64,000 nt of DNA from Mesorhizobium loti CJ3sym (GTDB lineage Bacteria; Pseudomonadota; Alphaproteobacteria; Rhizobiales; Rhizobiaceae): positions 24,756 to 88,755 of the forward strand of contig NZ_AXAL01000031.1 in the NCBI RefSeq assembly GCF_000472785.1, written 5' to 3'. This document shows, piece after piece, positions 26,286 through 35,528 of this stretch (position 1 is its first letter; each line of letters opens with the position of its first letter). The position numbers were made by a program, and so were the translations under genes. Under the pieces are notes generated by a model. The model had not been told where the DNA came from. It did no database searches and saw only the letters and a program-made list of their open reading frames with translations.

Positions 26286-27665
26286 TCAGACCTCAGAGGC
26301 CCGGCCGATCTTGCGCCACCGGGCGTTTTCGCGAACCAGCTTCAGGTCGTCGGTCGTCTCGGCAAATGTCCGCAAACGGTATTGCCGCAGCAGGTCGGGG
26401 AAGAGCGCCCCTTCCGGCAGGCCGGCAAGCTGCTCGCGGACCGAGATCTCTTCATCGATGACCCGCATGCCCCAGGCATTTTCCCGAACCTGCAGCTCCG
26501 CAGCCAGATCGCGCTCTTCCGGCGCGGTCTCATCTAGCGAAGCCAGCAGGATGGAGTGGAAAAGCGCTACATAGCCAATCTGTCTCAGGCCGCCCACAAC
26601 CCGCACCCGCGGCAATATTGCTAGGACGAGGAACGTCAGGAAGAGGTTCGGCAGCAGCAGGCCGTCCAGCAGCGCCTGCTTGAGATGCTGCCGCTCGAAC
26701 GGGATGGAAAGGCCATCCGGCCTGTCAGGCTCGATCAGGTGTCCGTTCGCGAGGACGAGCTTGCGCACGCGCTCCTCGCGGATGCCCCAGAAATAGTCCG
26801 TGGCATTGGGCAGGAATCTGCCGAAAGGGCCCGATGCGGCCACTTCCAAGGCAAGTTCGAGACGCTGGCGCCTTGCAGGCTCAAAGAGCAGGCTGGAAAG
26901 AAGGCTGCCGTCATCTTCTAGATGCCGCGCCATGGCAGAAGCGGCGAGCCGGTCGTCGATGAAAACCGGCCGGGCCATGCCGGAACGATCCCAATCGGCG
27001 ACCAGATCCTCGTTGAGGGCTGTCAGCGCATCGGCGGCGGTTCCAAACACCTTGTCCTGGCTGGCAAGCAGAGTGCCCAGCCAGCGACTGGCATCCCTTT
27101 CGTCACCCACCGCTTCGAGCGCGCGCTTGTTGAGGGTCACGGGGCCGGCCGCGCATGCGCTTTTGCGGCACAGTTTGTGGCGCCCCATGCCAAACAGGTT
27201 GACCTTGTCGTCGCCGATATCGAGCCACCCCGGCCCCTCCCGGCCGATGGTCTCCATGGTCATCGTCGTTCCCATGAAGCAGAAGAAGGCCGACAGCCCG
27301 TTTTCGACCGCGCCGAGCCAGGCAAGCAGGAGGGCATCGAAGGTGATCCGGTCCATAAGAAGCAGGCAGTGCAGGCCGGACTGAATCACCGGTCTGTGCT
27401 CGAAGTCGTCGAGCGCCTTGCCGATCTCCTCAGGCAGCATGATCATACCGAGGCGTGGCTGCAGGACTTCGCGCAGGATCGAGCGGGCAGCGATCGCCGG
27501 GCCCGATGCAGGCCTTGCCACCGGCCGCCACAGATGGCGGGCGTAATCGGAAACCGGTGCATTCCAGTTCTGCTCGATGTCACGCACGACTTCCGGGCAG
27601 AGCCGCGACAGCACAGCCAGAATTTCTGCCGGAGGCGCAGGGGTTGGGTCAAAGACGGCGGTCAT
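26286..27665 (-). CDS. Unknown protein
   Basis: I do not recognise this 459-residue protein. It is mostly helical and soluble-looking, apart from one hydrophobic stretch near residue 345 (LLLPNLFLTFLVLAILPRVRVV), which could be a membrane anchor or a buried helix. A KLCRKSACAAG segment near residue 165 has two Cys. There is no signal peptide and no repeat. The ATG at 27665 starts MTAVFDPTPAPPAEI. Coding character is supported by a long open frame with normal GC-rich third positions and tight placement between a convergent cyclase and a co-oriented GNAT gene. No function is proposed. Confidence 0.75.
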   Translation of the reverse strand: MTAVFDPTPAPPAEILAVLSRLCPEVVRDIEQNWNAPVSDYARHLWRPVARPASGPAIAARSILREVLQPRLGMIMLPEEIGKALDDFEHRPVIQSGLHCLLLMDRITFDALLLAWLGAVENGLSAFFCFMGTTMTMETIGREGPGWLDIGDDKVNLFGMGRHKLCRKSACAAGPVTLNKRALEAVGDERDASRWLGTLLASQDKVFGTAADALTALNEDLVADWDRSGMARPVFIDDRLAASAMARHLEDDGSLLSSLLFEPARRQRLELALEVAASGPFGRFLPNATDYFWGIREERVRKLVLANGHLIEPDRPDGLSIPFERQHLKQALLDGLLLPNLFLTFLVLAILPRVRVVGGLRQIGYVALFHSILLASLDETAPEERDLAAELQVRENAWGMRVIDEEISVREQLAGLPEGALFPDLLRQYRLRTFAETTDDLKLVRENARWRKIGRASEV

Positions 27666-27715
27666 TGGTCCCGTCTAGCCGCTTGCGGTGCAAACGCCAA
27701 GGGAGACAGCGGATC

Positions 27716-28234
27716 TCAGAACCGCAGCCGGGCCATGCTCAGGAGGTCGTGGTACTGGCCGTCGGTAAAACCAGCCTTCACATGCCGGCCTTCGACCTCG
27801 AAGCCATGGCTTGCGTAGAGACGGATGGCCGGTTCGTTGTCGGCATAGACGGTCAGTTCGACCCGCTTCAGGGCGCGCCAGTTGTCGGCCACGTCAAGCA
27901 GCGCTCCAAGTATGGCAGAGCCGATGCCCTTGCCGACAAAGGCATCGTCAAGGCCGATATTGATCTCGCCGATATGCGAACGGCGCGGCGAACCCTGCAC
28001 AACAAGGTTGCCATGGCCGACGACCTTGCCGTCCAACTCGGCAACGATCCAGGTGGTTTCCTGGCCGGACTTGGCGATGCGCCGCTCCACCTGCTCCACC
28101 ATCTCGAAAGGCATCCTGAGCGTACCCCAGCGGAAGCCCGGCATGTTGAAGATGGCGCAAAGCGCCTCCGCATCGCTCGGCCTAACGGCGCGGAGCTGCG
28201 GCTGGATTTTGTCAGCGGAGGTCGTGCTGGTCAT
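27716..28234 (-). CDS. GNAT-family N-acetyltransferase
   Basis: A 172-residue acetyltransferase. The GNAT core is visible: LRAVRPSDAEALCAIF at the start, TTWIVAELDGKVVGHGNLVV (strands 2-4), INIGLDDAFVGKGIGSAILGALL (the acetyl-CoA pyrophosphate loop, here VGKGIGSA matching the R/QxxGxG/A motif) and ELTVYADNEPAIRLYASHGFE, the usual end. The ATG at 28234 gives MTSTTSADKIQPQLR; an in-frame start 39 bases upstream adds residues unlike the family. The acceptor could be a protein or a small amine. The gene is co-oriented with the membrane-protein gene upstream (74 bases). Confidence 0.9.
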   Translation of the reverse strand: MTSTTSADKIQPQLRAVRPSDAEALCAIFNMPGFRWGTLRMPFEMVEQVERRIAKSGQETTWIVAELDGKVVGHGNLVVQGSPRRSHIGEINIGLDDAFVGKGIGSAILGALLDVADNWRALKRVELTVYADNEPAIRLYASHGFEVEGRHVKAGFTDGQYHDLLSMARLRF

Positions 28235-28308
28235 CGCGTTCCCGGCGAAGGCAATCGGCTCGGCACGATGCACCGGACGTCACCTGAAAATCCAGCTGTC
28301 TCTGCACC

Positions 28309-29133
28309 TTATTGTACCGGTTGCGAGCTGAAATGGCGGGAAGCGGCGTAGAGTTTGAAGATGCCGCTGACGGCGATCCAGCCGAAAAGGGCGAGCCAGC
28401 ACAATGTTTTAGTCGCCGTCCAGTCGATCCGGTGCACCGCGGCGTCGGTGATGACCAGGCCAAGGATGGCAAGCAAGCCGACCAGAAATTGCGCCAGGCC
28501 GAGCACCAGCAGTTCCTCGCGGGGCGCACTTCTCCAGACGAGGTATGTGCCGCCGGCGCCGGCGAGGAAGATGGCGCTGTAGACCTGGCCGTGGAAGGGA
28601 TCGACCGGCCATGGCCAGCTGCTGCTAACCACTTGGGGAAACAGCAACATGCCGACGCCGTAGAGCCCAAGGATCGCCGTTTCCGCCAACATGTAACCGC
28701 GCCATGCGCGGTTTAGGGTCACGCCTTTTGCCGAAGGGCGGGCCCTGGCCCACCACAGGAACAGCCCAGATACCGCGGCCGAGGCTAGATAGACCAGGAA
28801 CCAGAGCCAGGTCGCTTTTCGTTCGAAGTTGAAATAGCCGAGATTGATCAACGAAACCGCCGACACGATAACGGTGAAGATGAAGGCCATGACAAGCACC
28901 AGCCTGCCGGGCGACCAGCGGTTCCAGAACAAGAGCGCAGCCATCACCGCCATTTCGGCAGTGTAGAAGCCGCCGAGGAAGCGGGCACTGAATGGCGTGA
29001 CGGGCCAGGGCCAGCGCGGCTTGACCAGCGCCGGCGCGAAAAACAGGCTGGCGCCCACGATCAGGACGATGATGACCCCAGCGGAGAAAATGCGCAGGGC
29101 TGCTGGAAATGGCGGATTGTCGGACGTCTGCAT
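28309..29133 (-). CDS. Eight-helix membrane protein with internal duplication
   Basis: A 274-residue integral membrane protein without a family I know. Eight hydrophobic segments can be counted, and the two halves of four are alike: KPRWPWPVTPFSARFLGGFYTA near residue 40 matches SSSWPWPVDPFHGQVYSAIFLA near residue 170, each after a helix ending in a FAPALV or FPQVV turn. The WPWPVxPF motif sits in a loop in both halves. It may be a channel, a carrier subunit or a sensor; nothing allows a choice. A dyad, GGTCAA-N6-TTGACC, lies just upstream at 29150-29167. Confidence 0.85.
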   Translation of the reverse strand: MQTSDNPPFPAALRIFSAGVIIVLIVGASLFFAPALVKPRWPWPVTPFSARFLGGFYTAEMAVMAALLFWNRWSPGRLVLVMAFIFTVIVSAVSLINLGYFNFERKATWLWFLVYLASAAVSGLFLWWARARPSAKGVTLNRAWRGYMLAETAILGLYGVGMLLFPQVVSSSWPWPVDPFHGQVYSAIFLAGAGGTYLVWRSAPREELLVLGLAQFLVGLLAILGLVITDAAVHRIDWTATKTLCWLALFGWIAVSGIFKLYAASRHFSSQPVQ

Positions 29134-29149
29134 GGAAAGGGCCCCAAAA

Positions 29150-29167
29150 GGTCAATACCCGTTGACC
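29150..29167. promoter_or_regulatory. Dyad GGTCAA-N6-TTGACC upstream of the membrane-protein gene
   Basis: A perfect inverted repeat with six-base arms lies 17 bases upstream of the start of the gene at 28309-29133, in the divergent region before a cyclase gene. Its size and place suit an operator for a dimeric regulator, and TTGACC could also serve as a -35-like element. Inference from position only. Confidence 0.35.
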
Positions 29168-29324
29168 ATCATAGTGCCGCTTGCGGTCCGATGGAAATCG
29201 AGCTGTCACCAGACTTGTCTATTCGAATGGCCGTACGATCCGTTTCGACGTAAAATGAATCACTCGGACCAAGGAGCGGTCCGGTCAACACGCCTCGGGA
29301 GGCGCATTTTCCGGAGCCTGCACG

Positions 29325-30740
29325 ATGAACGAAGCTCAGGATCTGTTCTCGCTTCTGCGGCAATCGACCGATGTCGATCCACGGGCAATCGGCGCGATCC
29401 AGCGAACCATCGCGGAGGGCAATGACCGCGAACTTTGCCGGATCAATGCGCCAGCCTTCGCCAGCAAGCATGGCCTCGACGAGGAGAGCGCCATAAGCGC
29501 CTTTCTCCATGCGGCGCGGGTGGGCGTCTTCGACATTTCCTGGAATGTTCTTTGCCCCGGCTGTGGCGGCGTGCTCGACACCAACGCCACGCTGAAAACC
29601 ATGCAGAAGGACGAATACACCTGCGCGCTGTGCGCCGAGGGCTATTCGCCGACCCTCGACGAGATGGTCGAGGTGACATTCACCGTCAATCCCCGCGTGC
29701 GCAGGATTGCCGCCCACAATCCACACGAATTGCCGTTGGTGGAATATTTCCGCCAGATCTACTGGGCGTCCGGCGTCGATCTGCCGGATGAGGATTTCGC
29801 GAAAACGATCGAAGAGTTCTCGCTGGAGGATATCGAGCTTGCGCCCGGTGAAAAGGCAGTTCTGCCCATACAGCTTCCGTCCGAATTCATCATCGTCTTC
29901 GAGCCAGTCACCCATTCAGCGCAGTTCATCGACGTGAAGGGCGATCCAACAAAGGAGCGCCGAAGCCTCTCTTTGGTCTTCGACCGCGACCATGTCCGGA
30001 ACCAGACGCTGGAGATGCAACCCGGCCCGTTGCGCATTTCGCTGGAAAACAGGACCGACACCCGCGTGCTGCCGACGGTCTTCATCGCCGGCCAGGCATT
30101 GCATGATTTGCTCAGCAAGCGCCGGCCCTTCCTGACCGCCAAGCGCCTGCTCACCAACCAGACGTTTCGCGATCTCTATCGCACGGATACGCTCGACATC
30201 AACCAGCGCCTGAAGATCACCAGCCTGACCTTCCTGTTCACCGACCTGCGCGGATCGACCGCCCTTTACGAGCGGGTGGGCGACCTTTCGGCCTTCGATC
30301 TCGTGCGCGCGCATTTCCAGGTTCTGCACGAGATCGTCGCTGCGGAGGCAGGCGCGGTGGTGAAGACGATCGGTGATGCGGTGATGGCGACCTTCGCGAC
30401 GCCTGACCGTGCGATTGCTGCGGCCCTCAGGATGCGCGATGCCATGCGTGCGCTCAATGACAAAAGCGGGCGCGAGGATCTTCTGCTCAAGATCGGAATC
30501 CATGCCGGCCCCTGCATCGCCGTTTCCATGAACGAGCGACAGGACTATTTCGGCCAGACGGTCAACATTGCTTCGCGGGTCCAGAACCTTGCAACCGCAC
30601 AGGCGATCTTCGCCACTCGTGCGGTGGTCGAAGACAATCTCACCGCCGATCTTTTGCGCAGGAACGCGCTGACGCCCGAACCCCACGAGGTTTCGCTGCG
30701 CGGCATTGAGCGGGAGATAGCAGTATATATGATCCCTTGA
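29325..30740 (+). CDS. Class III cyclase with N-terminal DUF5939-like domain
   Basis: A 471-residue protein. Residues about 1-270 resemble the DUF5939 domain found before many bacterial cyclases; it includes a CPGCGGVLDTN...CALCAEGYSPTLDEM zinc-ribbon-like part around residues 78-112. Residues about 300-471 form a class III cyclase with intact catalysis: FLFTDLRGSTALYE, VVKTIGDAVMATF and RQDYFGQTVNIASRVQNLA, which keeps the purine-binding Asp and the Arg, as in true adenylate cyclases. No membrane segment is seen, so it is cytoplasmic. The gene diverges from the eight-helix membrane protein and converges on a methyltransferase gene (19 bases between stops). Confidence 0.92.
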   Translation: MNEAQDLFSLLRQSTDVDPRAIGAIQRTIAEGNDRELCRINAPAFASKHGLDEESAISAFLHAARVGVFDISWNVLCPGCGGVLDTNATLKTMQKDEYTCALCAEGYSPTLDEMVEVTFTVNPRVRRIAAHNPHELPLVEYFRQIYWASGVDLPDEDFAKTIEEFSLEDIELAPGEKAVLPIQLPSEFIIVFEPVTHSAQFIDVKGDPTKERRSLSLVFDRDHVRNQTLEMQPGPLRISLENRTDTRVLPTVFIAGQALHDLLSKRRPFLTAKRLLTNQTFRDLYRTDTLDINQRLKITSLTFLFTDLRGSTALYERVGDLSAFDLVRAHFQVLHEIVAAEAGAVVKTIGDAVMATFATPDRAIAAALRMRDAMRALNDKSGREDLLLKIGIHAGPCIAVSMNERQDYFGQTVNIASRVQNLATAQAIFATRAVVEDNLTADLLRRNALTPEPHEVSLRGIEREIAVYMIP

Positions 30741-30759
30741 GACTGGGACGTCTCCACCC

Positions 30760-31239
30760 TCAAACGCGCCTGCTGAGAAAATAACGATCGGCGGGCTCCG
30801 AAGTCGGCGGCGGGAGGCGTTGCAATTGCGGGTGATCGAGCGGTGTGCCGCTGACCGCGAAGCCGCCGACGCGAAGCAGGCGCGCAATCAGATCGGGAAG
30901 CCAGGTAGAGGTTATTGCGTCGCGATCGTCATAGCCTGTGCCGATGTCGGCATGAACAAGAGCGGCGTCGATGCCGATGAACCTGACCCCTGTCTCGCGT
31001 ATTTCGCCGAGCACGAGGTTTTCAGCGTCGGGTATTGAGCTGGCATGTGCGCCGACTTCGCGGTCGAACACCACGATCCGGCGCCCGGGCAGGCGCTCGC
31101 GCAGATGGTGGAACGTCCGGCCATTGCCGAGGCCGAGCTCGAGCACGGGCCCCTCCATCTTCGCCACTTCGGGGCAGATTTGATTGAGAATGTCGCGCTG
31201 CGCGCTCATCCTGCTGATGAAATTATCGAGGCGACTCAT
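30760..31239 (-). CDS. Small class I SAM-dependent methyltransferase
   Basis: A 159-residue protein with the Rossmann start of class I methyltransferases: VLELGLGNGRTFHHLRERL as motif I (residues about 35-53), IVVFDRE ending in the acidic ribose-binding residue, and ALVHADIGTGYDD as motif IV. The ATG at 31239 gives MSRLDNFISRMSAQR; the longer open frame before it has no ribosome site. The protein is short for a methyltransferase, with hardly any C-terminal part, but nothing looks broken. Substrate unknown. Confidence 0.82.
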   Translation of the reverse strand: MSRLDNFISRMSAQRDILNQICPEVAKMEGPVLELGLGNGRTFHHLRERLPGRRIVVFDREVGAHASSIPDAENLVLGEIRETGVRFIGIDAALVHADIGTGYDDRDAITSTWLPDLIARLLRVGGFAVSGTPLDHPQLQRLPPPTSEPADRYFLSRRV

Positions 31240-31450
31240 ATGCGTCTGTGTGTCCTGAACCTGCTCAAAAAAATAGGCAATGCCCGCGATAAGAACCGGT
31301 TCAAGGTGACCCGAAGGCGACCCGCCAAACTCCGATCGCGTCTCGCCACCTATAGAAGCGAACGATGAGCGCTGCAACAACCGGGCAGGCCGCCGGCAAG
31401 GACCATACGGGGGGGAGTCTGCGGCCCAGCGTGTGGCGGAAATAGCGATC

Positions 31451-32632
31451 TCACTTGTAGGGGTCCGCGGCGTCCCGCAACCCGTCGCCGAAGAAGTTGA
31501 ACGCCATGATGACGAGAATGACGGGGAGCATCGGCAAAAGCAGCCATGGATAGAAGGCGATCACGCTGACGCTGCGTGCCTCGGTGAGCAGGATGCCCCA
31601 GCTGGTTGTCGGTGCCCTCAGGCCGAGCCCGAGGAAGCTCAGCGCCGTCTCGCCCAGGATCATGCCGGGTATGGAGATCGTCGCCGTTGCGATCAAATGC
31701 GACATAAAGCCGGGAATGAGGTGCCGCCCAATGATGCGGCTGCTGCTGGCGCCCATCAATTGTGCGGCCAGAACGTAATCCTCCTCGCGCAAGGCTAGAA
31801 GCTTTGAACGCACAGCCCGCGCCAGTCCGGTCCAGTGGATCAGACCGAGAATGACGGTGATGCCGAAATAGATCAGGATCGGGCTCCAGGTTATCGGCAT
31901 GATCGCCGCCAGAGCCAACCACAGCGGAATGCTGGGGATCGATTGCAGAACTTCGATTATCCGTTGAACGATCAGGTCGAAGATACCGCCGTGATAGCCG
32001 GCCAGTCCGCCGATGACAATGCCGAGCACAAAGCTGAAACTGATGCCGACGAGGCCGATTGTCAGTGAGATGCGCGCGCCATAGATGATGCGCGAGAGCA
32101 CATCGCGCCCCAGCCTGTCGGTGCCGGCGAGAAAGAGCTGGCCGTTTTCGGCAGGGCAGACAAAATGCCTGTCACCTTCGATCAGGCCCCAGAACCGGTA
32201 ACTGTCGCCCTTGCAGAAGAAACGGATCCGCTGAACATCATCCTGTTTCTCGATGTAGTTTCGCTTGAGCGTGTCCATATCCAGCGTCATCTGGCGGCCA
32301 TAGACGAACGGCCCGACGAGCTGGCCGTTGTGGAACAGGTGCACCCGCTGCGGCGGCGAATAGATGTAGTCCATGTTGCGCGTGTGCAGATTGTAGGGCG
32401 CCAGGAACTCGCAGATCAGTATCCCGAAATAAAGCGCTGCCAGGAATATGCCGGATACGACGGCAATCCGGTGCTTTCGGAATTTCCACCACATCAGCCG
32501 CAACTGCGACGCCTGATAGACCTTCGATTGCTCGGGCGTCATCGCCTCGACCGACTGCAGGTCAAAGGGCGCGGTGGAAACGTAGTGTTGCAGGGGAGCA
32601 CCCGGAGCGGGCAGCGGCGATTGCGTGCTCAT
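31451..32632 (-). CDS. ABC transporter inner-membrane permease (OppC type)
   Basis: A 393-residue permease of the dipeptide/oligopeptide type. It is about 90 residues longer than common OppC proteins because a soluble segment (residues about 80-185, HTRNMDYIYSPPQ to ENGQLFLAGTDRLGRD) follows the first membrane helix, as in YejE-like members. The DRLGRDVLSRIIYGARISLTIG region and the EEDYVLAAQLMGAS segment, the ATPase-docking EAA loop, are typical. Its start overlaps the OppB stop by four bases. It is the last gene of a four-gene import operon. Confidence 0.93.
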   Translation of the reverse strand: MSTQSPLPAPGAPLQHYVSTAPFDLQSVEAMTPEQSKVYQASQLRLMWWKFRKHRIAVVSGIFLAALYFGILICEFLAPYNLHTRNMDYIYSPPQRVHLFHNGQLVGPFVYGRQMTLDMDTLKRNYIEKQDDVQRIRFFCKGDSYRFWGLIEGDRHFVCPAENGQLFLAGTDRLGRDVLSRIIYGARISLTIGLVGISFSFVLGIVIGGLAGYHGGIFDLIVQRIIEVLQSIPSIPLWLALAAIMPITWSPILIYFGITVILGLIHWTGLARAVRSKLLALREEDYVLAAQLMGASSSRIIGRHLIPGFMSHLIATATISIPGMILGETALSFLGLGLRAPTTSWGILLTEARSVSVIAFYPWLLLPMLPVILVIMAFNFFGDGLRDAADPYK

Positions 32633-33627
32633 TTGGTGCTGCCGCCCTGCAAACGAATTCGTGGATCAAGCAGCGCCAGCGCCAGGTCGGAAATCAGGAC
32701 ACCGATGACCGTCAGGAAGGCGAGGAACATCAGGAACGACCCTGCCAGATACATGTCCTGGCTCTGCAGCGCCCTGATCAGCATCGGCCCGGTCGTTTCC
32801 AAAGACAGCACGATCGCGGTTATTTCGGCGCCGGAGATGATGGCCGGCAGGATAGAGCCGATGTCGGAGATGAAGAAATTCAGCGCCATGCGCAGCGGAT
32901 ATTTGACCAGCGCCTTGAAGGGATGAAGGCCTTTGGCGCGCGCGGTCACGACATATTGCTTGTGTAGCTCATCGAGCAGATTGGCGCGCAGCCGCCGGAT
33001 CATGCTTGCCGTGCCCCCGGTGCCGATGATCAAGACCGGGATCCAGAGATGGGCGAGGATCGACTGCGCCTTGGCCCAGCTCATCGGCTCGCCGAGATAT
33101 TGCTGGTCCATGAGATGGCCGATGGACGTGCCGAACCAGATGTTGGCGAAATACATCAGGATCAGCGCCAGCATGAAGTTCGGAATGGCAAGGCCGAGAA
33201 GGCCCAAGAACGTCAGGCCGTAGTCGCCCCAACTGTATTGATGCGTGGCGGAGTACATGCCGATCGGAAACGCGATAAGCCAGGTGACGATGATCGTGAC
33301 GAAGGAAACCAGCACGGTCAGCCACATTCGGTCGCCGACGACGTCGCGAACCGGCAGCTCATATTCGAAGGAATAGCCGAAATCGCCGTGCAGCATTCCG
33401 CCGACCCAATAGAAGTAGCGAATGACCGGCGGCTGGTCGAAACCATATTCCTTGCGCATCATCTGGATGCGATCGGAATCCACCGCTTCGCCCTGGGCCC
33501 GAAGCTCGGCAACATAGCTGTCGAAATAGTCGCCCGGCGGAAGTTCGATGATCGTGAACACCAGCGCCGATATGACCAGCAGCGTTGGAACCATCACGGC
33601 GATGCGCCAGACAATATATCGAAGCAC
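32629..33627 (-). CDS. ABC transporter inner-membrane permease (OppB type)
   Basis: A 332-residue permease. The N terminus MLRYIVWRIAVMVPTLLVIS and the following periplasmic segment with RKEYGFDQPPVIRYFYW and HGDFGYSFEYELPV are classic OppB/DppB features; the docking loop reads QYVVTARAKGLHPFKALVKYPLR. Five or six membrane helices are visible. It starts two bases after the binding-protein stop and overlaps the OppC start (ATGA), so the four genes make one message and one transporter. Confidence 0.94.
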   Translation of the reverse strand: MLRYIVWRIAVMVPTLLVISALVFTIIELPPGDYFDSYVAELRAQGEAVDSDRIQMMRKEYGFDQPPVIRYFYWVGGMLHGDFGYSFEYELPVRDVVGDRMWLTVLVSFVTIIVTWLIAFPIGMYSATHQYSWGDYGLTFLGLLGLAIPNFMLALILMYFANIWFGTSIGHLMDQQYLGEPMSWAKAQSILAHLWIPVLIIGTGGTASMIRRLRANLLDELHKQYVVTARAKGLHPFKALVKYPLRMALNFFISDIGSILPAIISGAEITAIVLSLETTGPMLIRALQSQDMYLAGSFLMFLAFLTVIGVLISDLALALLDPRIRLQGGSTK

Positions 33628-33629
33628 GC

Positions 33630-35528
33630 TCAGGTCTCTCCAAGCCAGAATGTATCCGGCATATAGACACCGAAATAGGCCGTCGGGTCGTAGCCGTAGA
33701 GCGCCTTGTCAGGCAGGTTGCGCAGCCGCGAGGACGCCAGAACCGGCTGATGCGTTGCATTCACCGTGCCGATCGAAAACACCTGATCGGTGTAGATCGA
33801 CAGCATTGAATTCCAGATTTCGGCGCGCTCCGCGGCTTCGGTCGATGCGTTCCAGCGCTTGAGCAAAGCCATCAACTCGACCACAGGAGGAAGATCGGGC
33901 GCCTCACCGACCGTGCCATGAGACAAGTAGTGAGCACCCCAGAGCGGCCATTGCAGCTGGTCGTCGATGGTGGGGGCCAATTGGTACGGGTTCATGTCGG
34001 CGGTCGGCACGCCGTTGTCGATGCCCGACCACATCGACATCATGATCTCGCCGCCAAGCGCGCGGCTGCGGAAGATGTCTCGCTGCGAAGTCCGGATGAA
34101 CAGGGCAATGCCGATCTTGCGCCAGTGATCGGTGATGAGTTCGAGCGCGTCGGTTTCCAGGGTGCTTTCGCCGGCCGTTTCCACGATGACCTGCGCCGGG
34201 CGTCCGTCGGGAAGTATCCGCAAGCCGTCATCGTCACGCGCCTGAAGCCCGACCTCGTCGAGCAGCGCATTGGCCTGGTCGGGATCATGGGTGACCCAGG
34301 CTTTCGCGAATTCCGGTCGGTAGAGCGGGCTCTCCGGCAGGACCGTATCGGCACTTTCCTGCGCCAATCCGTAGAACACAGCCATGTTGATCTCGCGCCT
34401 GTCCACAGCGAGCGAAAGCGCGCGGCGCACGCGCACGTCACGGAAGAGGCCACGCCACACCTGGTCGGCACAATTCAGATTGGGCAGCAGCGCCAGCCGC
34501 GAGCCCTGTGTCCGTTTCCACAGATGCATCTTCACCGGGTAGCGCTTCTCCGCGTCCTTCAGGAATGAGTAATCGGCGAAGTCAATTCCCATGCATTGCA
34601 GGTCGCTCTCGCCCGCACCGGTCTTGGCGGAAATGATCGCCGACGAACTGACATTCATGACAATCCGGTCAACATAGGGCAGTTGCCGGCCATTCTCGTC
34701 TATTCGATGAAAGAACGGGTTGCGCTCGAAGATGAACTGCTCAGCCGGCGGCTTGGTCCGGTTCTGCCAGGGATCGAGCGTCGGCAGCTCCGGGTTCTCC
34801 GGTCGATACTGCCGCGACATGCGGATATGCAGGAGCGTCCATTTCGGGGTCCGATACTCCTTCATCAGGCCGGCGAGCCGGAATGGATCCTGGTATTTCT
34901 TGTGGAACTGCTTGAGATAGGCGGCCGGCAGAACAAGCGATAGCGGCGAAGCAGCGGCGAGCTTGGGCAAGAAGTCGGGATTGGGCGCATCCCAACTATA
35001 GCGGACCGTCAACGGATCGACGATCTCGAAGCGTGGTGGTTTGCCGTCCGCCAGCAGCGCCGGGGCGAGCCCGCCTTCCGAAAGTTCATCGTTCAGCCAG
35101 ACATCTTCCCAGCAATAGCGAAAATCTTCCGGCGTCAGCAGGCTACCGTCAGACCATTTATGTCCTTCCCGTATCTTGAAAGTGAAGACGCGATCATCCG
35201 CTATGTCGAAACTTTCGAGAATGTCTGCTTGCAAGTTAAGCTTTTCGTCGTAGCCGACCAGGCGAGCATACCCGTAGATCGTCATCATCCGGATATCTTT
35301 CTGGCTGCCGATGATCGTGCGCAGCGTGCCGCCATACTGGCCGGGCTGCCGGCCCATCGCAGCAAGGTTCAAGGCGCGCGGACTCTTGGGCAAGCGCTCG
35401 GCGAGTGCAGGCAGCGCCCTGGCCGTCAGCAGCGGCTGAAGAAATCCCGGCTCCAGATCGCCGGCGCGCACCGGGCTCGGCAGAAATGTCGAAGCCATGA
35501 GGCCAAGGACGGTGCGGCGGCTGATCAA
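33630..35528 (-). CDS. Tat-exported ABC solute-binding protein (SBP_bac_5 family)
   Basis: A 632-residue binding protein of the peptide/oligosaccharide type. The chosen start is TTG at 35526-35528, which overlaps the ATPase stop as TTGA and gives a short N terminus with a twin-arginine signal, ISRRTVLGLMASTFLPSPVRA. Any longer reading would run into the ATPase gene. Family landmarks are GGTLRTIIGSQKD, FKIREGHKWSDGSLLTPEDF and LSLAVDRREINMAVF. It is about 100 residues longer than DppA-like proteins, as in the group that also has long OppC partners. The substrate is unknown; oligopeptides and oligosaccharides are both possible. Confidence 0.92.
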   Translation of the reverse strand: MISRRTVLGLMASTFLPSPVRAGDLEPGFLQPLLTARALPALAERLPKSPRALNLAAMGRQPGQYGGTLRTIIGSQKDIRMMTIYGYARLVGYDEKLNLQADILESFDIADDRVFTFKIREGHKWSDGSLLTPEDFRYCWEDVWLNDELSEGGLAPALLADGKPPRFEIVDPLTVRYSWDAPNPDFLPKLAAASPLSLVLPAAYLKQFHKKYQDPFRLAGLMKEYRTPKWTLLHIRMSRQYRPENPELPTLDPWQNRTKPPAEQFIFERNPFFHRIDENGRQLPYVDRIVMNVSSSAIISAKTGAGESDLQCMGIDFADYSFLKDAEKRYPVKMHLWKRTQGSRLALLPNLNCADQVWRGLFRDVRVRRALSLAVDRREINMAVFYGLAQESADTVLPESPLYRPEFAKAWVTHDPDQANALLDEVGLQARDDDGLRILPDGRPAQVIVETAGESTLETDALELITDHWRKIGIALFIRTSQRDIFRSRALGGEIMMSMWSGIDNGVPTADMNPYQLAPTIDDQLQWPLWGAHYLSHGTVGEAPDLPPVVELMALLKRWNASTEAAERAEIWNSMLSIYTDQVFSIGTVNATHQPVLASSRLRNLPDKALYGYDPTAYFGVYMPDTFWLGET

